Origin: Scylla paramamosain
Taxonomy: Eukaryota > Arthropoda > Malacostraca > Decapoda > Portunidae
Direction of reading: 5' to 3'
Length of the DNA: 64,000 bases
Assembly (NCBI RefSeq): GCF_035594125.1
Contig: NC_087156.1
Coordinates: forward strand, 15,266,497 to 15,330,496
The notes under the pieces are model-generated. The model searched no databases. It saw only the letters and a program-made list of their open reading frames with translations, and was not told the DNA's origin. Below, piece by piece: positions 25,800 to 38,903 of this stretch (its first letter is position 1; the number at the start of each line of letters is the position of its first letter). A program made the position numbers and the translations under genes.

Positions 25800-27432
25800 C
25801 CAACATACATCAATAAAGACTAAAACAAAAACAGGTTATAAGCCCATAAAACGTAAACAAATATCACGTAGAGACAACACAAAAGAGAAGGAAAACAGAA
25901 AAAAAAGAAAAAAAAAACGCCATTAACGATAGCTACTAAACGTACAATACCATTAAGGAAAATAAAAGGACCCCAAGCAGGAAAGATTCGGCAGGGAGTA
26001 AGACGTAACATCTCGAAAACCGGTGGATTACTACGTACGTATACAGGCAGAGGTCTTACGCTGCCGAAGAGTCTATTAAATGTTAGGAGTGGTGTGCGTG
26101 TGGCCAATAAAGCATTCACGCCGCATCATCCTCGCGCCGCTCAGGAAAAACACGCCTCGCACCGGCAAAGTTAATAGGAAGAAAAATCCTCGCGTTTAAA
26201 AAGACTGCGATGAGTCACTTCAGAAGGTTTAAGACGAGGATCAATAATCGCCAAGTGTAAAGGTTCTCGTTAGCAGTGACGTTTAGTACTTCTCCGAGGA
26301 GGTGGAGGAGGAGGAGGAGGAGGGAGAAGACTACGTGCAGTGCCACCAGTGACTTCAAGAAATCTTTCCTCAGCAGAATCAACAAGGAAGGTTCACTGAG
26401 GTAATCAGGATGCATCGCCACGCACAAATCACCCAAGCAGCAAGGAGAAGAATCAATAAAAATACCTTACCTTTCAACTTCCTTATTTCTAAATGCTTAT
26501 CTCAACTTTAGAGAGAAAACAGAAAACTGGGAACGTGGATTATTAAAGTTACCTGCGGTTATTGGTATGCACTCCTTGGGTACATAATACTGAATCAGAA
26601 CATTCCGCATTAGTTTTGCTTGGGCCGACCCGGGATGTCATGAACTGAGTGCATCAGGACCGCGCCACGCCGCAGACACACCCTCAGTCACTGTCTCTTT
26701 CCTGACGTCGCGCCGAGACATCCATCCAAAGCCAGACCAAGATTTTGAAACGCTTCGGGTTCTCATAACATAAATAACTAGGGTTATCATGGGTGATATA
26801 TTCCAGTGTTATCTCCACGTCTCTGAGTGAAGGTGCTCAGTTCTCACAGCTGATCCTTTTATTCTATCTAGGGCAGAGAAACTAGACGAAGGTGAAGGTG
26901 ATGTTGGTGGTAGTGGTGATCTGAGGGGGTGTTCGTCATCTCTAGCTGGGAAACATACAATTTTGCCTCGTTTTTGTACATGTGAAGTATTGTATGCTTG
27001 AACTAAAGTGCTTCTTCTCCTGAGGTTATAACGAGGACCTAATTTATGGCTGCTTTACTTCAGAGGCAAAACGACAACAAAAATATTAGCGTCACCTCAA
27101 TCTCTCCGGCAGCGTCGTTGTCTGTCAGAGTCCCGCGCCTTGAGTAACGCTCGCCGGAGGCTGGGACAGGTGCATTAAGTGACTGACGTACGAGGGACGG
27201 GCCAACAGGAACACCTGATACCCCGTCCCTCAGCAGCACACCCACGGGGGCGCGGCCCACGCCCACACGCCGCCACGGCCCAACGAATTTCTCTCCGCCG
27301 CCTCTCAAAAATTTCTCCAAACATGAAATTCTGCACCAATTTGTTTCAGACTCACATTTCCCTCCGCGCTGCCCCGCCGTCAAAAATTTGTCTGCATATA
27401 TTTACTGGAGGAGAGAAATAATTGATATTCAC

Positions 27433-27433
<1 letters not shown>
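25800..27433. other. No gene seen; unique DNA
   Basis: A short (AGG)n at about 26301-26321. 26560-26720 and 27100-27300 are GC-richer. No domain-bearing frame. Confidence 0.6.

Positions 27434-27520
<87 letters not shown>
27434..27520. repeat. (GT)n microsatellite
   Basis: About 87 bp, perfect; left end of the GT-AAT-AC-AT compound block. Confidence 0.98.
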
Positions 27521-27521
<1 letters not shown>

Positions 27522-27558
27522 AATGAAAAAATAAAGGATGCATGAATGAATTTCAGTT

Positions 27559-27586
27559 TATAATAATAATAATAATAATAATAATG

Positions 27587-27655
<69 letters not shown>
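27559..27655. repeat. (AAT)n microsatellite
   Basis: About 97 bp with one GAT variant. Confidence 0.98.
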
Positions 27656-27658
<3 letters not shown>

Positions 27659-27670
27659 GTATTGATAATG

Positions 27671-29284
<1,614 letters not shown>

Positions 29285-29376
<92 letters not shown>
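29285..29376. repeat. (GT)n microsatellite
   Basis: About 92 bp, perfect; a short GA run follows. Confidence 0.98.
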
Positions 29377-29378
<2 letters not shown>

Positions 29379-29478
29379 CAAGAGAGAGAGAGAACAAAAA
29401 TATAAACGGGATCCTTATCAGACTTACGATGCCTCAATATGTGTGTAAGACTGGCGGAAGAACTATTGCAGCCACTTT

Positions 29479-29508
29479 CCTCCTCCTCCTCCTCCTCCTC
29501 CTCCTCTC
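29479..29508. repeat. (CCT)n short array
   Basis: About 30 bp. Confidence 0.93.
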
Positions 29509-29657
29509 TCAATCCAGCTTCCACCTCCACTACCTCATCACCTCCACCTCCTATTCTTCATCCTTGTATGGGCGAGAGTAAATGGAAGTGGAGAGTGGAT
29601 GCCGATGTGACGCTCCGCCTTGGTTGGCATCGCGAGAGTTGGTCAAATAAAGGATGG

Positions 29658-29773
<116 letters not shown>

Positions 29774-29870
29774 TCTTACTCCCTCCAGGTAACCATCTCC
29801 AGCTTCCCACCAGGTAAGTGACCACCAGGAGGCGACTGATAACCTCTGTCTCCCCTATCTGTCCTCCGTT

Positions 29871-29873
<3 letters not shown>

Positions 29874-29960
<87 letters not shown>

Positions 29961-29962
29961 CT
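29874..29962. repeat. (CT)n microsatellite, phase slips
   Basis: About 89 bp with CCT interruptions; complementary to the GA array at 29661. Confidence 0.97.
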
Positions 29963-30146
29963 CAGTAATTTCACGATTTATTATGCGATTTTTCTTTTAT
30001 GAGCTGCTCTGACTGATTAGATTCCTGACCCTCTCGTTCTTGGCTCGCGGTCGACTTGTCATTATCAAAAGGAGAAGAAATTTAATGTGTTATTTTTCCC
30101 CCTCACTCGGAGCCTACTATCGAGGAAGGCCTGGAGGGGTTGGCAG

Positions 30147-30294
30147 CATAAATATTCGGCAGGCAGGTTTTATGGTTTTAAGCGATCTATTAAGATTCAT
30201 AATATGTACGAACGTAAAATACGAAGCACAGGGCGTTGCTGCCATAAATATTAGTCCAGACTTTTATTATTTCCTCGCATCGATTAAAATTCAT
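30147..30294. repeat. Paired, diverged 55-bp blocks with conserved motif order
   Basis: CATAAATATT (30147 and 30243), then TTTTATGGTTT / TTTTATTATTT, then CGATCTATTAAGATTCAT / GCATCGATTAAAATTCAT (ending 30200 and 30294). The offset is about 96 bp. The retained parts are homeodomain-like A/T cores and the linkers differ, which looks like either an old duplication or a paired cis-element. Confidence 0.45.
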
Positions 30295-30525
30295 GTCCTT
30301 TTACACAAGTGCATGCTTTTGCCCCGGGCGGTGTATTATTACTACCGGAGCATCCTCCCACGGCGCCAGGAGGGGGATGAGTCAGGCAGGCTGGACACTA
30401 TGAGGTGACGGGGGAAACAGAACCTATATCTGCCTTAACTTTTTTGTTGCTACGGTCCTCCCTTGTTGAAATTCAGAAGACTGGGGGGAAAAAAAAAATT
30501 GCCTGGATACAAAAAAAAAACAAAA

Positions 30526-30532
<7 letters not shown>

Positions 30533-30556
<24 letters not shown>

Positions 30557-30562
30557 TGAGAG

Positions 30563-30620
<58 letters not shown>

Positions 30621-30627
30621 GAGAGAG
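30533..30627. repeat. Impure (GA)n array
   Basis: GA units broken by TGA and GGA; preceded by two poly(A) runs (30490-30526). Confidence 0.95.
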
Positions 30628-30791
30628 AATTATATTTGAATTTTTGTATCTTTTTGGCTAAATTAGTATTTTCTTAAGCATTTGGCAGCGATGTATTTTC
30701 TTTGTTAACATTCAGAGCACTGTAAAAAAAAAAAGAAAAAAAACATCTGCATTCACACAGAGAAAAGAGAGAAACTGAGGTTCCTTTTGAC

Positions 30792-30925
30792 CCTTAAGGA
30801 CACAAGAAACTAATGAAAACAAGGCAAGCAAGAAGCTATCAGGATTACACGTGGCAGTCCCTGTATAAAGCATACCTACCTATTTCCACTATCATATCCA
30901 CCCATAAGTTTGTGTAATCGTCTCC
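30792..30925 (+). repeat. Interspersed repeat family 1, copy B
   Basis: This is the best-preserved copy. In order it carries CTTAAGGACACAAGAAAC, CAAGAAGCTATCAGGATTAC, ACGTGGCAGTCCCTGTATAA, CATACCTACCTATTTCCAC and CCATAAGTTTGTGTAATCG. About 100 bp downstream lies the 168-bp tandem duplication, which may or may not belong to the same element. Confidence 0.75.
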
Positions 30926-31030
30926 TCCAAGCCACACAACTCTTTAGGAAACTGTACTACGAAAATTAACTGTCTAAAAAAAAACTTCAGGGTGATTGTG
31001 GGAGAGACTTGTCTTGCATGGGAAGGATCA

Positions 31031-31380
31031 ATATCTATTTACCAGTAATGTTTGTAATAGCAGCATCATATCTGAACATTATCCAATGCCTATTACTACA
31101 TGGCAATCATGAGTCGTTACTTGCGTTATTCAGACTTACCAAACACTATGAGGCAGACAAAAAATAACCATCTCTAATGGCTTAATGATGGCAAAAACCT
31201 ATTTGTTCCTCAGTAATGTTTCCAATAACTGCTTCACATCTTAACGTTATCTAGTGTTTATAACTGTACTGCCAATCACCACTCGTTATTTACGTTATTC
31301 AAATGCAGCAAACAATATGAAGAGAAAAGAAAAAGAGAAAGAAAACACAATATATCCAATTACTAAATGACGAAAAATGA
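31031..31380. repeat. Diverged tandem duplication, unit about 168 bp
   Basis: Unit 1 starts near 31031 and unit 2 near 31199. Shared blocks at offsets of 168-169 bp include CAGTAATGTTT (31043/31211), a CATCWKAACRTTATC block, TCGTTAYTTRCGTTATTCA, AAACAMTATGA (31141/31310) and a final TAATGGCTTAATGATGGC-like block. Divergence is considerable. No coding potential seen. Confidence 0.72.
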
Positions 31381-32386
31381 ATAACAATTACCAGCTTTAG
31401 ATAAATACAAGCCAGGCAATTACCTTATACCCGGATAAGACGAAGAAGTAACCACACAACCACAAGCAGAGACGTGCCCACATTCAGGTCCACCCCTCTT
31501 CCTTCCATCTGTGAGGTCACTTATCGCCACCACCAACAACAACGGGGGTAGAAAGAGAGAGAGAGAGAGATGTGAGAGAGAAAAAGAAAAAAAAAAAAAC
31601 TCACAAATCGTTCGCTAATCGCCAATCGCAGTGCTGCTGGCGGCGATCAGCTCAGCCCAGCCAATCATTAGCCATCAATTCCACCACAGACAGTTGATCC
31701 ACCAATTAGAAATTATCTTCAAGAGTCCAATACGTCATGCCTAACACGGCCGCTCATTCCACTTGTGATGAATCAGAAGAATACAAGAGTAAAAAAGAAA
31801 AAGGAGCGGCGCACGTATATTTCAGAATCACAACCTCTAGTATTTGATCTCCGGCCTTATTGACATTTAAAGATACGACTTTCTGGCTTGTCTACATCTG
31901 CTGCTTGGATTGGATAGTCACATGAAGGAGGGGGGGGGGTATGACTGGAAGGGAGAAGAGGAGAAAGGAGGAGGAGCGATGCAGAATTCAAAGGAGAAAG
32001 GTGGGGACAAGAAAATAAGGCAGAGAAAGACAGTGAAGGAAGGTGAAAGAAGGAGGAAGTGGAGGCTGAAAACATGGATGGAAAGACGAGGAGGAGGGGG
32101 AAGGAGGAGATACAAAAGACGAGGAGATGAAATAAAGAGAGAAAGAAGTTAGATAAGGAGAGGTAGAGACAAGGTAAGGAAGGGTTAAGAAGACAAGAGG
32201 AAGAATGCAAAGGAGGCAGTGAAGACAGGAAACGAAGGAATAGGAGGAGGAAGAGGAGGAGGAGGAGGAGGAGGAGCAAAATAAAGAAAATAAAGAAGAG
32301 GAACAAGAGGAAAATAAGGAGATAAAAGACGAATAAAGGAGACAGTGAAAACAGGAGCCAGGAAGGAGGAGAAGGAGGAGGAGGAA

Positions 32387-32451
32387 TACAAAGGAATACA
32401 AAGGAAAGCCAAACAGCAACAGACCTTTTGGTCCTTGCAAGGCTGTTTGGA
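32387..32451 (-). repeat. Interspersed repeat family 2, copy C
   Basis: The minus strand reads TCCAAACAGCCTTGCAAGGA, CCAAAAGGTCTGTTGCTGTT, TGGCTTTCCTTTG, matching the cores of the 4.45- and 6.67-kb copies. A 10-bp CCTTTGTATT-type unit is duplicated at its end. The other side abuts the 108-bp (AGG)n array, as if the array replaced the rest of the repeat. Confidence 0.75.
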
Positions 32452-32556
32452 GGAGGAGGAGGAGGAGGAGGAGGAGGAGGAAGAGGAGGAGGAGGAGGAG
32501 GAGGAGGAGGAGGAGGAGGAGGAGGAGGAGGAGGAGGAGGAGGAGGAGGAGGAGGA
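32449..32556. repeat. (AGG)n microsatellite
   Basis: About 108 bp with one AAG; abuts interspersed repeat family 2, copy C. Open frames here read as poly-Glu or poly-Pro. Confidence 0.98.
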
Positions 32557-32892
32557 AGCAGATGTCTAGGAGAGTAGGAGAGGGGAGGAGAGGAAAGATC
32601 CTCCTGGTTAGTACAACGTGATCCAAACCCGAGATAACCTTTGTGTTGGAGGAGGAGAAGGAGGAGGGGGAGGGAGCGAGGCACAGGCGAAGGCAGGGGC
32701 CGAAATGTTCTGCTTGCACCGGGCCTTTTTTCCTTCCTCTTTCTAATCTACGTGTGCTTCATTTCGCAAGCCACCCGTCACCATTAACGCGGTGCATCCT
32801 GCTGGCGTGAGTGCCCAAGTGAAATGGGAATACGTATTGTTCCTTTCTGATATCTATGTCTGGATGCACTATGGCATATGTGAACAGTTGCT

Positions 32893-32895
<3 letters not shown>

Positions 32896-32926
<31 letters not shown>
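32896..32926. repeat. (CT)n microsatellite
   Basis: About 31 bp, followed by GTCGG repeats (four units near 32946-32961). Confidence 0.96.
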
Positions 32927-32931
<5 letters not shown>

Positions 32932-34164
32932 AGGCCGCGCTGCAGGTCGGGTCGGGTCGGGGCGGCGGTGGGTCTGGCCTGCGCCGTGGCGGTGGGTCGG
33001 CGCTGGACGGGTATAGATGGAGTATGAAATGTGATTTTCAAGGTGAAGTCTCTGAGCGGGAGATGCGGCTGATTAAGCTGAGAGAAAAACGAAGGAGCTA
33101 CAAGCACGGGACGCTGAAAGGCAGGCGCTCATGCGTGCCAAAATAAATTCAATTCATATGGACATCAAAGATCTTTGAGATTGCATATACGTCGTACAAG
33201 AACGCCTAGGCTTATTACCAATACACTCGCCATTGCAGGGAGTCAATAATCATGTTTCCATAATATACGAACAATGGAAGAGATAAAGGTACACGTTAGT
33301 GGCGGCTGGTAATACGAGAGAGGCTGCGGGTGGAGGGTGACCCCATTCATACATACAGATGAGAGGTTGGTGAGACGAGCCTGACAGTAATGGAAACGCA
33401 GCGGAAAGCTAATCAAATATCAAATTGCTATCAACACAGGCCAGGAAGGTAAAATGTGCTCAGTCCGTCGGGGTCATAAAAAAATTAGCTCGTTTGAAAG
33501 TTTATAATCAATTTAATGCAGGCATCTCCGGTCATGGATGCTAGGGGAGAGTTAAGGCAGAGAGAGGGCGGCGGTGAAAGACAAGGAACGGTGGACGAAG
33601 GGTAAGGGGAGCGCAGAGGAACAAGAGGAGTGGCTGCAGTAGTATTATCATTGAGTCAGAACGGGAGGAGGAAGGGGAGAACAGGTGATGTAGTCCAGGT
33701 GTCAGTGACTGTGTCGTGTAGGTTGTAAGAGATACGATCCATAATATTCAAAAAGTATATACGAGGACATAAACACCGCACTGCTTTACGATACGGGACT
33801 TCGGCGAGGAGGGTCGGTGGGAGGAAGGGGTAAGGGAAGGCTCAGGATCGGATGCAGCATTAATATCATACATTATGGTCGATATAAGACGTGTCATGGG
33901 AGTGAGCGGCGCGAGAAAAGGCACTGAATTATTCTGAATATATTTTGTGCTGGATGGCGAAAGCGAGGCGAGTCCTGACATATGGGAGGGGCGTCGTGGC
34001 ATCCAGCGCGGCGAACAACAATGATAAACCTCCGCAAATCAACGCCGTCCTCACAAAAAAGAGCCAAACAAACGAATAATAAAAGTGAAGAAAAGTCAAC
34101 AACAACAGGAGAAAATGGGCGGCGGACACAAAGGTTCGGGAAAGTAAAAATGATGTAAAGTGTT

Positions 34165-34168
<4 letters not shown>
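32927..34168. other. No gene seen; unique DNA
   Basis: Begins with GC-rich GGTCGGG repeats (32945-33000). Purine-leaning around 33540-33680. No recognisable coding sequence. Confidence 0.6.

Positions 34169-34257
<89 letters not shown>
34169..34257. repeat. (GA)n microsatellite
   Basis: About 89 bp, perfect. Confidence 0.98.
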
Positions 34258-34260
<3 letters not shown>

Positions 34261-34275
34261 AACACAGGACATACA

Positions 34276-34310
34276 ATACATACATACATACATACATACA
34301 TACATACATA
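34276..34310. repeat. (CATA)n microsatellite
   Basis: About 35 bp of perfect tetranucleotide units, 18 bp from the GA array. Confidence 0.97.
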
Positions 34311-34585
34311 AACACACATGAATAAACTACACCAATCACCGTACATACAGCTAACCTCCATGACTCAAGGTAGAAACATAACCCACAAAACATAACTGCG
34401 TGTAATCACCAATATATATATACATTAATACCTGCCTATACCGCATTTTCCCCTTCTTATAATCGAACTTTCACACGTACGAGTCAGACCTTCACGATCT
34501 GTCAAAGAAATGGATATTGCATTTGAAACCCAAAGAAATTTCACGAGTTTATGAGAGCAGAGGCAAGGAGAAGCTGGCCAGGTAT

Positions 34586-34618
34586 ATGTGTGTGTGTGTG
34601 TGTGTATGTGTGTGTGTC
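34586..34618. repeat. (GT)n short array
   Basis: About 33 bp with one TA interruption. Confidence 0.95.
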
Positions 34619-34680
34619 AAAGGTAAAGGCTAATAGGAAAAGCGAAGCGGAACAGGTGGACACTGTAAAATTGGGGACAA

Positions 34681-34683
<3 letters not shown>

Positions 34684-34779
<96 letters not shown>

Positions 34780-34787
34780 AGAGGAGA
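34684..34787. repeat. (GA)n microsatellite, phase slips
   Basis: About 104 bp with two GGA slips. Confidence 0.97.
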
Positions 34788-34941
34788 GTATATATATGCA
34801 CCTGAGATCCAAACAGATATAAATAAATGACCCCAGTGACACGTATAATTTCCTGCATACTAATTAATCCCATTCTTAAACACATACATAGGCAAACACA
34901 CACTGAGATAAATAAGAAAAGCTGAATAAGAATAACACATT

Positions 34942-34944
<3 letters not shown>

Positions 34945-35010
<66 letters not shown>
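34945..35010. repeat. (AC)n microsatellite
   Basis: About 66 bp, perfect. Confidence 0.98.
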
Positions 35011-35015
<5 letters not shown>

Positions 35016-35305
35016 TGAATAAACACAACCACATACGTCATAAAACCAGCACGCCTTATACATACAGGTGTAGAGAGTACCAGGAAGTCAGAAAGGGGCA
35101 TTCTCTACATTACTCAGGTGTCAATACGTCCAGAGATACCTGCCACCAAACAGATGAACGCTGTATAAAGAGACTTAAGGAATATAAATTTTAACAAGAT
35201 TTTCCTGTCTAGGCTTAAGTATTCTCGACCCCTCGTCTCCTTTACCTGGCGACCTGAGTTAACCTTTCCTACCCATCAATGACTATTCTCCGCCTCCCCA
35301 CCGCA

Positions 35306-35306
<1 letters not shown>

Positions 35307-35341
<35 letters not shown>
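35307..35341. repeat. (CA)n microsatellite
   Basis: About 35 bp, at the left border of the polypyrimidine domain. Confidence 0.96.
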
Positions 35342-35342
<1 letters not shown>

Positions 35343-35345
<3 letters not shown>

Positions 35346-35441
35346 CATCTACTTGTTTCTCCTCCTCTCTCTGTTTCTCTTCCTTCTTCTCTTCATCTTC
35401 TTTCTTTTCCTTCTCTTCCTTCTCAATCTTATCCACCTTCC

Positions 35442-35514
<73 letters not shown>

Positions 35515-36245
35515 CTTTTTTTCGTTTCTTTTCTATCTCTTCTTTCCTATTTCTTTTATCATCTGCTTTTCTGCTTCTTCTTTTCTGCTTCTCTTTTTCC
35601 TTTTTGCTTCTCTTTTCCCTTTTGCCTCTCTTTATCTTTCTCTTTCACTTTTGTGTTTAGTTTATTTTCCTCCTATTTATTCCTTCCCTTTTGTTTTTCT
35701 CTTTTCACCTCCCATTCCTCCCTCCATCTGCTTTTCTTTCGCTTCCTCTTTACCTTACTTTCTTAAATATTTTCTTGTGTCCCTTTATACATTATCATTA
35801 TTTCCTCCTTCTCTCCTCCTCCTCTACCTCCTATTCTCTCTCTTTTTGTTCTTATTCCCTAATTTTCTCGCTTCATCTGTATCTCTTTTTCTTTTCACCC
35901 CTTTCCTCCTCCTCCCTCTCCTTCTTTGCCTCCTCTTTTGTCTTTTGTTCTTATTTCCTCATCTTTTCTTCATTATCCTTCTCACTATATTTTTTTTTTT
36001 CAATCCTTTCCTCCTCCTCCTCCTCCTCCTCTCCTCCTCTTCCCTCCTCAGGGCCACACCTTGATAACCTGCCCACAACTCTATCACCTTCTTGCCCTCA
36101 ACCCCCAACTTGACCCGACACTTCTCCCTGCCACCATGACCCCTTCCCTGTCTCCCCTCCCTATCTCCTCTCCCCACCCTCTTTTCTCTTCCCCCCCCTC
36201 CATCCCCACCCTCTCCCTCTCTCTCTCTCTCTCTTTTTCTCCAGA
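35343..36245. repeat. Polypyrimidine domain (plus strand)
   Basis: About 900 bp almost entirely T and C on the plus strand, with few A/G. Impure TTC, TCC and CT units. Plus-strand open frames here (up to 261 residues of Ser/Leu/Phe) follow from composition; T/C-rich DNA rarely forms stop codons. The skew continues more weakly to about 36890. Confidence 0.9.
35443..35512. repeat. (CT)n microsatellite
   Basis: About 70 bp, perfect, embedded in polypyrimidine DNA. Confidence 0.98.
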
Positions 36246-36916
36246 CTCCCTTCCTACAAATCGCTAAAACTGTTTCCATGTCCCCGTGCCGTGTTTTGGA
36301 AAGGGGCAATTTTTTCTCCGCCTTTCCAGTTTTTTTATCAGTACTAAGTCATCTTTTATTAGCTTATAAATCGATGGGGCTCGCTTGTTCCTCGCTTCCT
36401 CTCTTCTGCTGGTGGTGATGAATGCTTAACTTCTTTCTTCTCTCATACTACTTATATATATTTTTTTTTCTGAGTCTTATACAGTCTTTTTATCTCACTC
36501 CTGCACGACTCACTGCTATTATCCATTCTATTATGGTACTTTACAACTATTATCACTACTACTACGTCTATTCGCCTATTCTCGATCTACCTACCTCTTT
36601 CCTTTTTCTTAGCCTACTTCTCCGCCTCATCATCAACCTCCCACCATTTCTTCTGACACCATTTATATCATCACAACTCCTTACACTCCACCCACTTCAC
36701 TCCACCGCCACTCTCCACCACCATTACCGCCGCTACTGCCTCCTCCCCCGCCTCCTTCCCGTACTCGGCCTCCCCGCCACACCCTCAGCCTCCCTCCCTC
36801 CCCGCCGCTCACCGTTATTTTCAATTCCTTACGCCCACACCATCCCTTCCCCGCCACTACCATGCTTTCAGTTGGCGTTTTTTTCACTGTAACTTTTGAT
36901 CTCTACTGACCTAGAC

Positions 36917-36919
<3 letters not shown>

Positions 36920-36985
<66 letters not shown>
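36920..36985. repeat. (CT)n microsatellite
   Basis: About 66 bp, perfect. Confidence 0.98.
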
Positions 36986-36987
<2 letters not shown>

Positions 36988-37608
36988 ATAAGTGTCATTC
37001 CCACGTGTCACAGCTAAGGTTTCAAGGCAGTGCTAAGCCACAATTGCGAGATGGGCCTTACAGAAGTCTTAAGAATGGGGTTGTACACGCTTACGTGCTA
37101 ATATAGTTTCATAGTTTTATAATAAAAAATAAACTTGTATCTCTTCTCAGTCTTTTTTCGTGTATACTGAAGGATGGCCTTATTCTCCTTCAGTATTAAT
37201 GCATCCGGTGTAAGTATTGCATTATGTTCATTGGAGATACCGGTGCCCGTGTATGTACGTATGTGTTATAAAAGTAAGCTGTAAGAATTGAGTTTTTCAC
37301 ATTTTCAAATTTGTTAGTTCACTGTTGCATTTGCCTCGGTGGTGGTTTCGACGGCGACCTCCGACCCCAATTATAGTGGTTTTTTGTGTGTGTGTGAGGT
37401 GTGCTCCCTCCCTCGCCCCACCGACGCGATGATGCTCCGTCAAGAGGGTTCTGGATAATTATTTAACCGTATCGCACTTAAACATCCCCAGCAAATTGAC
37501 CTTTGGTGCTCATTGTCGAGTTTCTCCGCGCTGATGGCCGCTGACCGATCACGGAGGGGCGATGAGTGAAATTAATGATGCGTTCTTTTTTCGGGCGCGC
37601 GCACACAC

Positions 37609-37610
<2 letters not shown>
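36986..37610. other. No gene seen; unique DNA
   Basis: A/T-rich to 37320, then mixed; a 14-bp TG run at about 37384-37397. Confidence 0.6.

Positions 37611-37660
<50 letters not shown>
37611..37660. repeat. (AC)n microsatellite
   Basis: About 50 bp, perfect; preceded by a GCGCGCGC-like stretch (37597-37603). Confidence 0.97.
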
Positions 37661-37663
<3 letters not shown>

Positions 37664-37691
37664 CCAATCTCACTCGTGCTATATGGGTATC

Positions 37692-37872
37692 TTACTGCTG
37701 TGTTAGAGGAGAAAGGCTGTAATTTCCACACCTGGTTTCACACTCACACGCACACACACACAGACTACGGACACGAAGACAAAAAAATATCCCTTCTTGT
37801 CCTCTATACGTATATTATCTTGTTTATTACTGCTGTATTAGAGGAAAAAAGTTGCATTTCTTCACCTGGTTT
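37692..37872. repeat. Direct duplication of a 47-bp block
   Basis: TTACTGCTGTGTTAGAGGAG at 37692 recurs as TTACTGCTGTATTAGAGGAA at 37827. Both continue through a diverged CTGTAATTTCCACA/TTGCATTTCTTCA block to CCTGGTTT (37731 and 37865). The offset is 135 bp and a short (CA)n lies between. Probably one ancestral unit duplicated. Confidence 0.72.
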
Positions 37873-38079
37873 TGCCGTTCCCGCATTAACATACATACCT
37901 GTGTCCCAATAGCCAAGTAAATCTAAGATCGCTCCCCCTTAACAGACTTGTCTTCATCTTCAGTGTCTATAAAACGAGTCTTGCAGAGGCACGCGGATCA
38001 GACCAGTCAGTCCTTCCACTCACCCAACACACCAACACACCCACACAACCCACTACCCTTGCTTCCCCTCCCTCCTCAC

Positions 38080-38470
38080 CTCCTCACCCCACCCATCAGA
38101 CTCGTAAACTTATCCTCCCTAACCTCTCTCTCTTCCTTGTCTCCTCTCACTTGCCTAACTCACTCATTTCTCTTCCACCTATCAACTTTACCCCTTTCTA
38201 CTCCATCTATCACTTTATCCACCAAACAAACTTATTCCTTCTGTGTCTTACCTCTCATTCCTAGCCCTTCTTCCCACTTGTCATACTCAATCTCTCATCT
38301 CTCCACCTTCCTTCCACCTGTTAATTCTACCTATTCCTACCCCACCCATCCCTTTACCCACCACACAAACTTAACCTTCCACCTCTCACCTCTCCTTTCA
38401 CCTGCCTCACTCAGCCTTCCACTTTTCCGCCCTTCCTCCACCTATCAGCCCAACCCATCCTGGCGTATCC
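38080..38470. repeat. Diverged tandem repeat, unit about 125 bp, roughly three copies
   Basis: Unit starts marked by CACTTGCC/CACTTGTC/CACCTGCC lie at 38148, 38275 and 38399. Each is followed by a CTTCCACCTATCA-like block, ACCCATCCCTTTACCCACCA-like and ACAAACTTA-like blocks. The tail of an earlier unit precedes 38148. The DNA is strongly pyrimidine-rich, which produces an open plus-strand frame of 221 residues (37948-38613) of Ser/Pro/Leu/Thr. I regard that frame as a consequence of composition. Confidence 0.65.
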
Positions 38471-38715
38471 ACTCCCAACATTTACCTTCCACCACGCTGT
38501 CTCCTAACCCACCCTGCCTTCCACACCCACGCAAATTATTCACCCACCCAGTCTACCTTCACCTAATGCACCTGCCCTGCCCAGCACTTCCTCCTCTTGC
38601 CGCTCACGTGTGACTGAGTGTTGCTGAGAGGAGGTTCTAAGTCTTGCTTCTTGTTTACCTGTCGAGGGTAATTTATTCTAACGGGGAATTTATCGATTGA
38701 ATAGTTGAATATATT

Positions 38716-38718
<3 letters not shown>

Positions 38719-38805
<87 letters not shown>
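38719..38805. repeat. (CT)n microsatellite
   Basis: About 87 bp, perfect, 20 bp from an (AC)n array. Confidence 0.98.
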
Positions 38806-38807
<2 letters not shown>

Positions 38808-38825
38808 GCTAGGAAATCTCCTTCG

Positions 38826-38829
38826 GACA

Positions 38830-38901
<72 letters not shown>
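38826..38901. repeat. (AC)n microsatellite
   Basis: About 76 bp with one TAC interruption. Confidence 0.97.

Positions 38902-38903
<2 letters not shown>

Larger units (their letters stand above)
31921..32690. repeat. Polypurine domain (plus strand)
   Basis: About 770 bp dominated by A and G on the plus strand (GGA, AAG, GAA units), including the (AGG)n array and a family 2 repeat copy. Minus-strand open frames of 243-275 residues (poly-Pro, poly-Leu, Ser/Phe) are compositional. Confidence 0.88.

Noticed and set aside
31857..32719. Minus-strand frames of 243-275 residues, Pro/Leu/Ser-rich
   Set aside because: The DNA is polypurine on the plus strand, so stops are rare in the complement. No domain; poly-Pro comes from (AGG)n, and part covers an interspersed repeat.
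34276..34310. Regularly spaced CATA units as a CRISPR-like array
   Set aside because: Plain tetranucleotide microsatellite without spacers; the DNA is eukaryotic.
35279..36113. Plus-strand frames of 137-261 residues rich in Ser, Leu and Phe, looking like membrane protein
   Set aside because: Polypyrimidine composition encodes Ser/Leu/Phe/Pro and few stops; hydrophobicity is an artefact.
37948..38613. 221-residue Ser/Pro/Thr-rich frame, mucin-like
   Set aside because: It coincides with T/C-rich tandem repeats whose unit length is not a constant multiple of three; no signal peptide or splice support.
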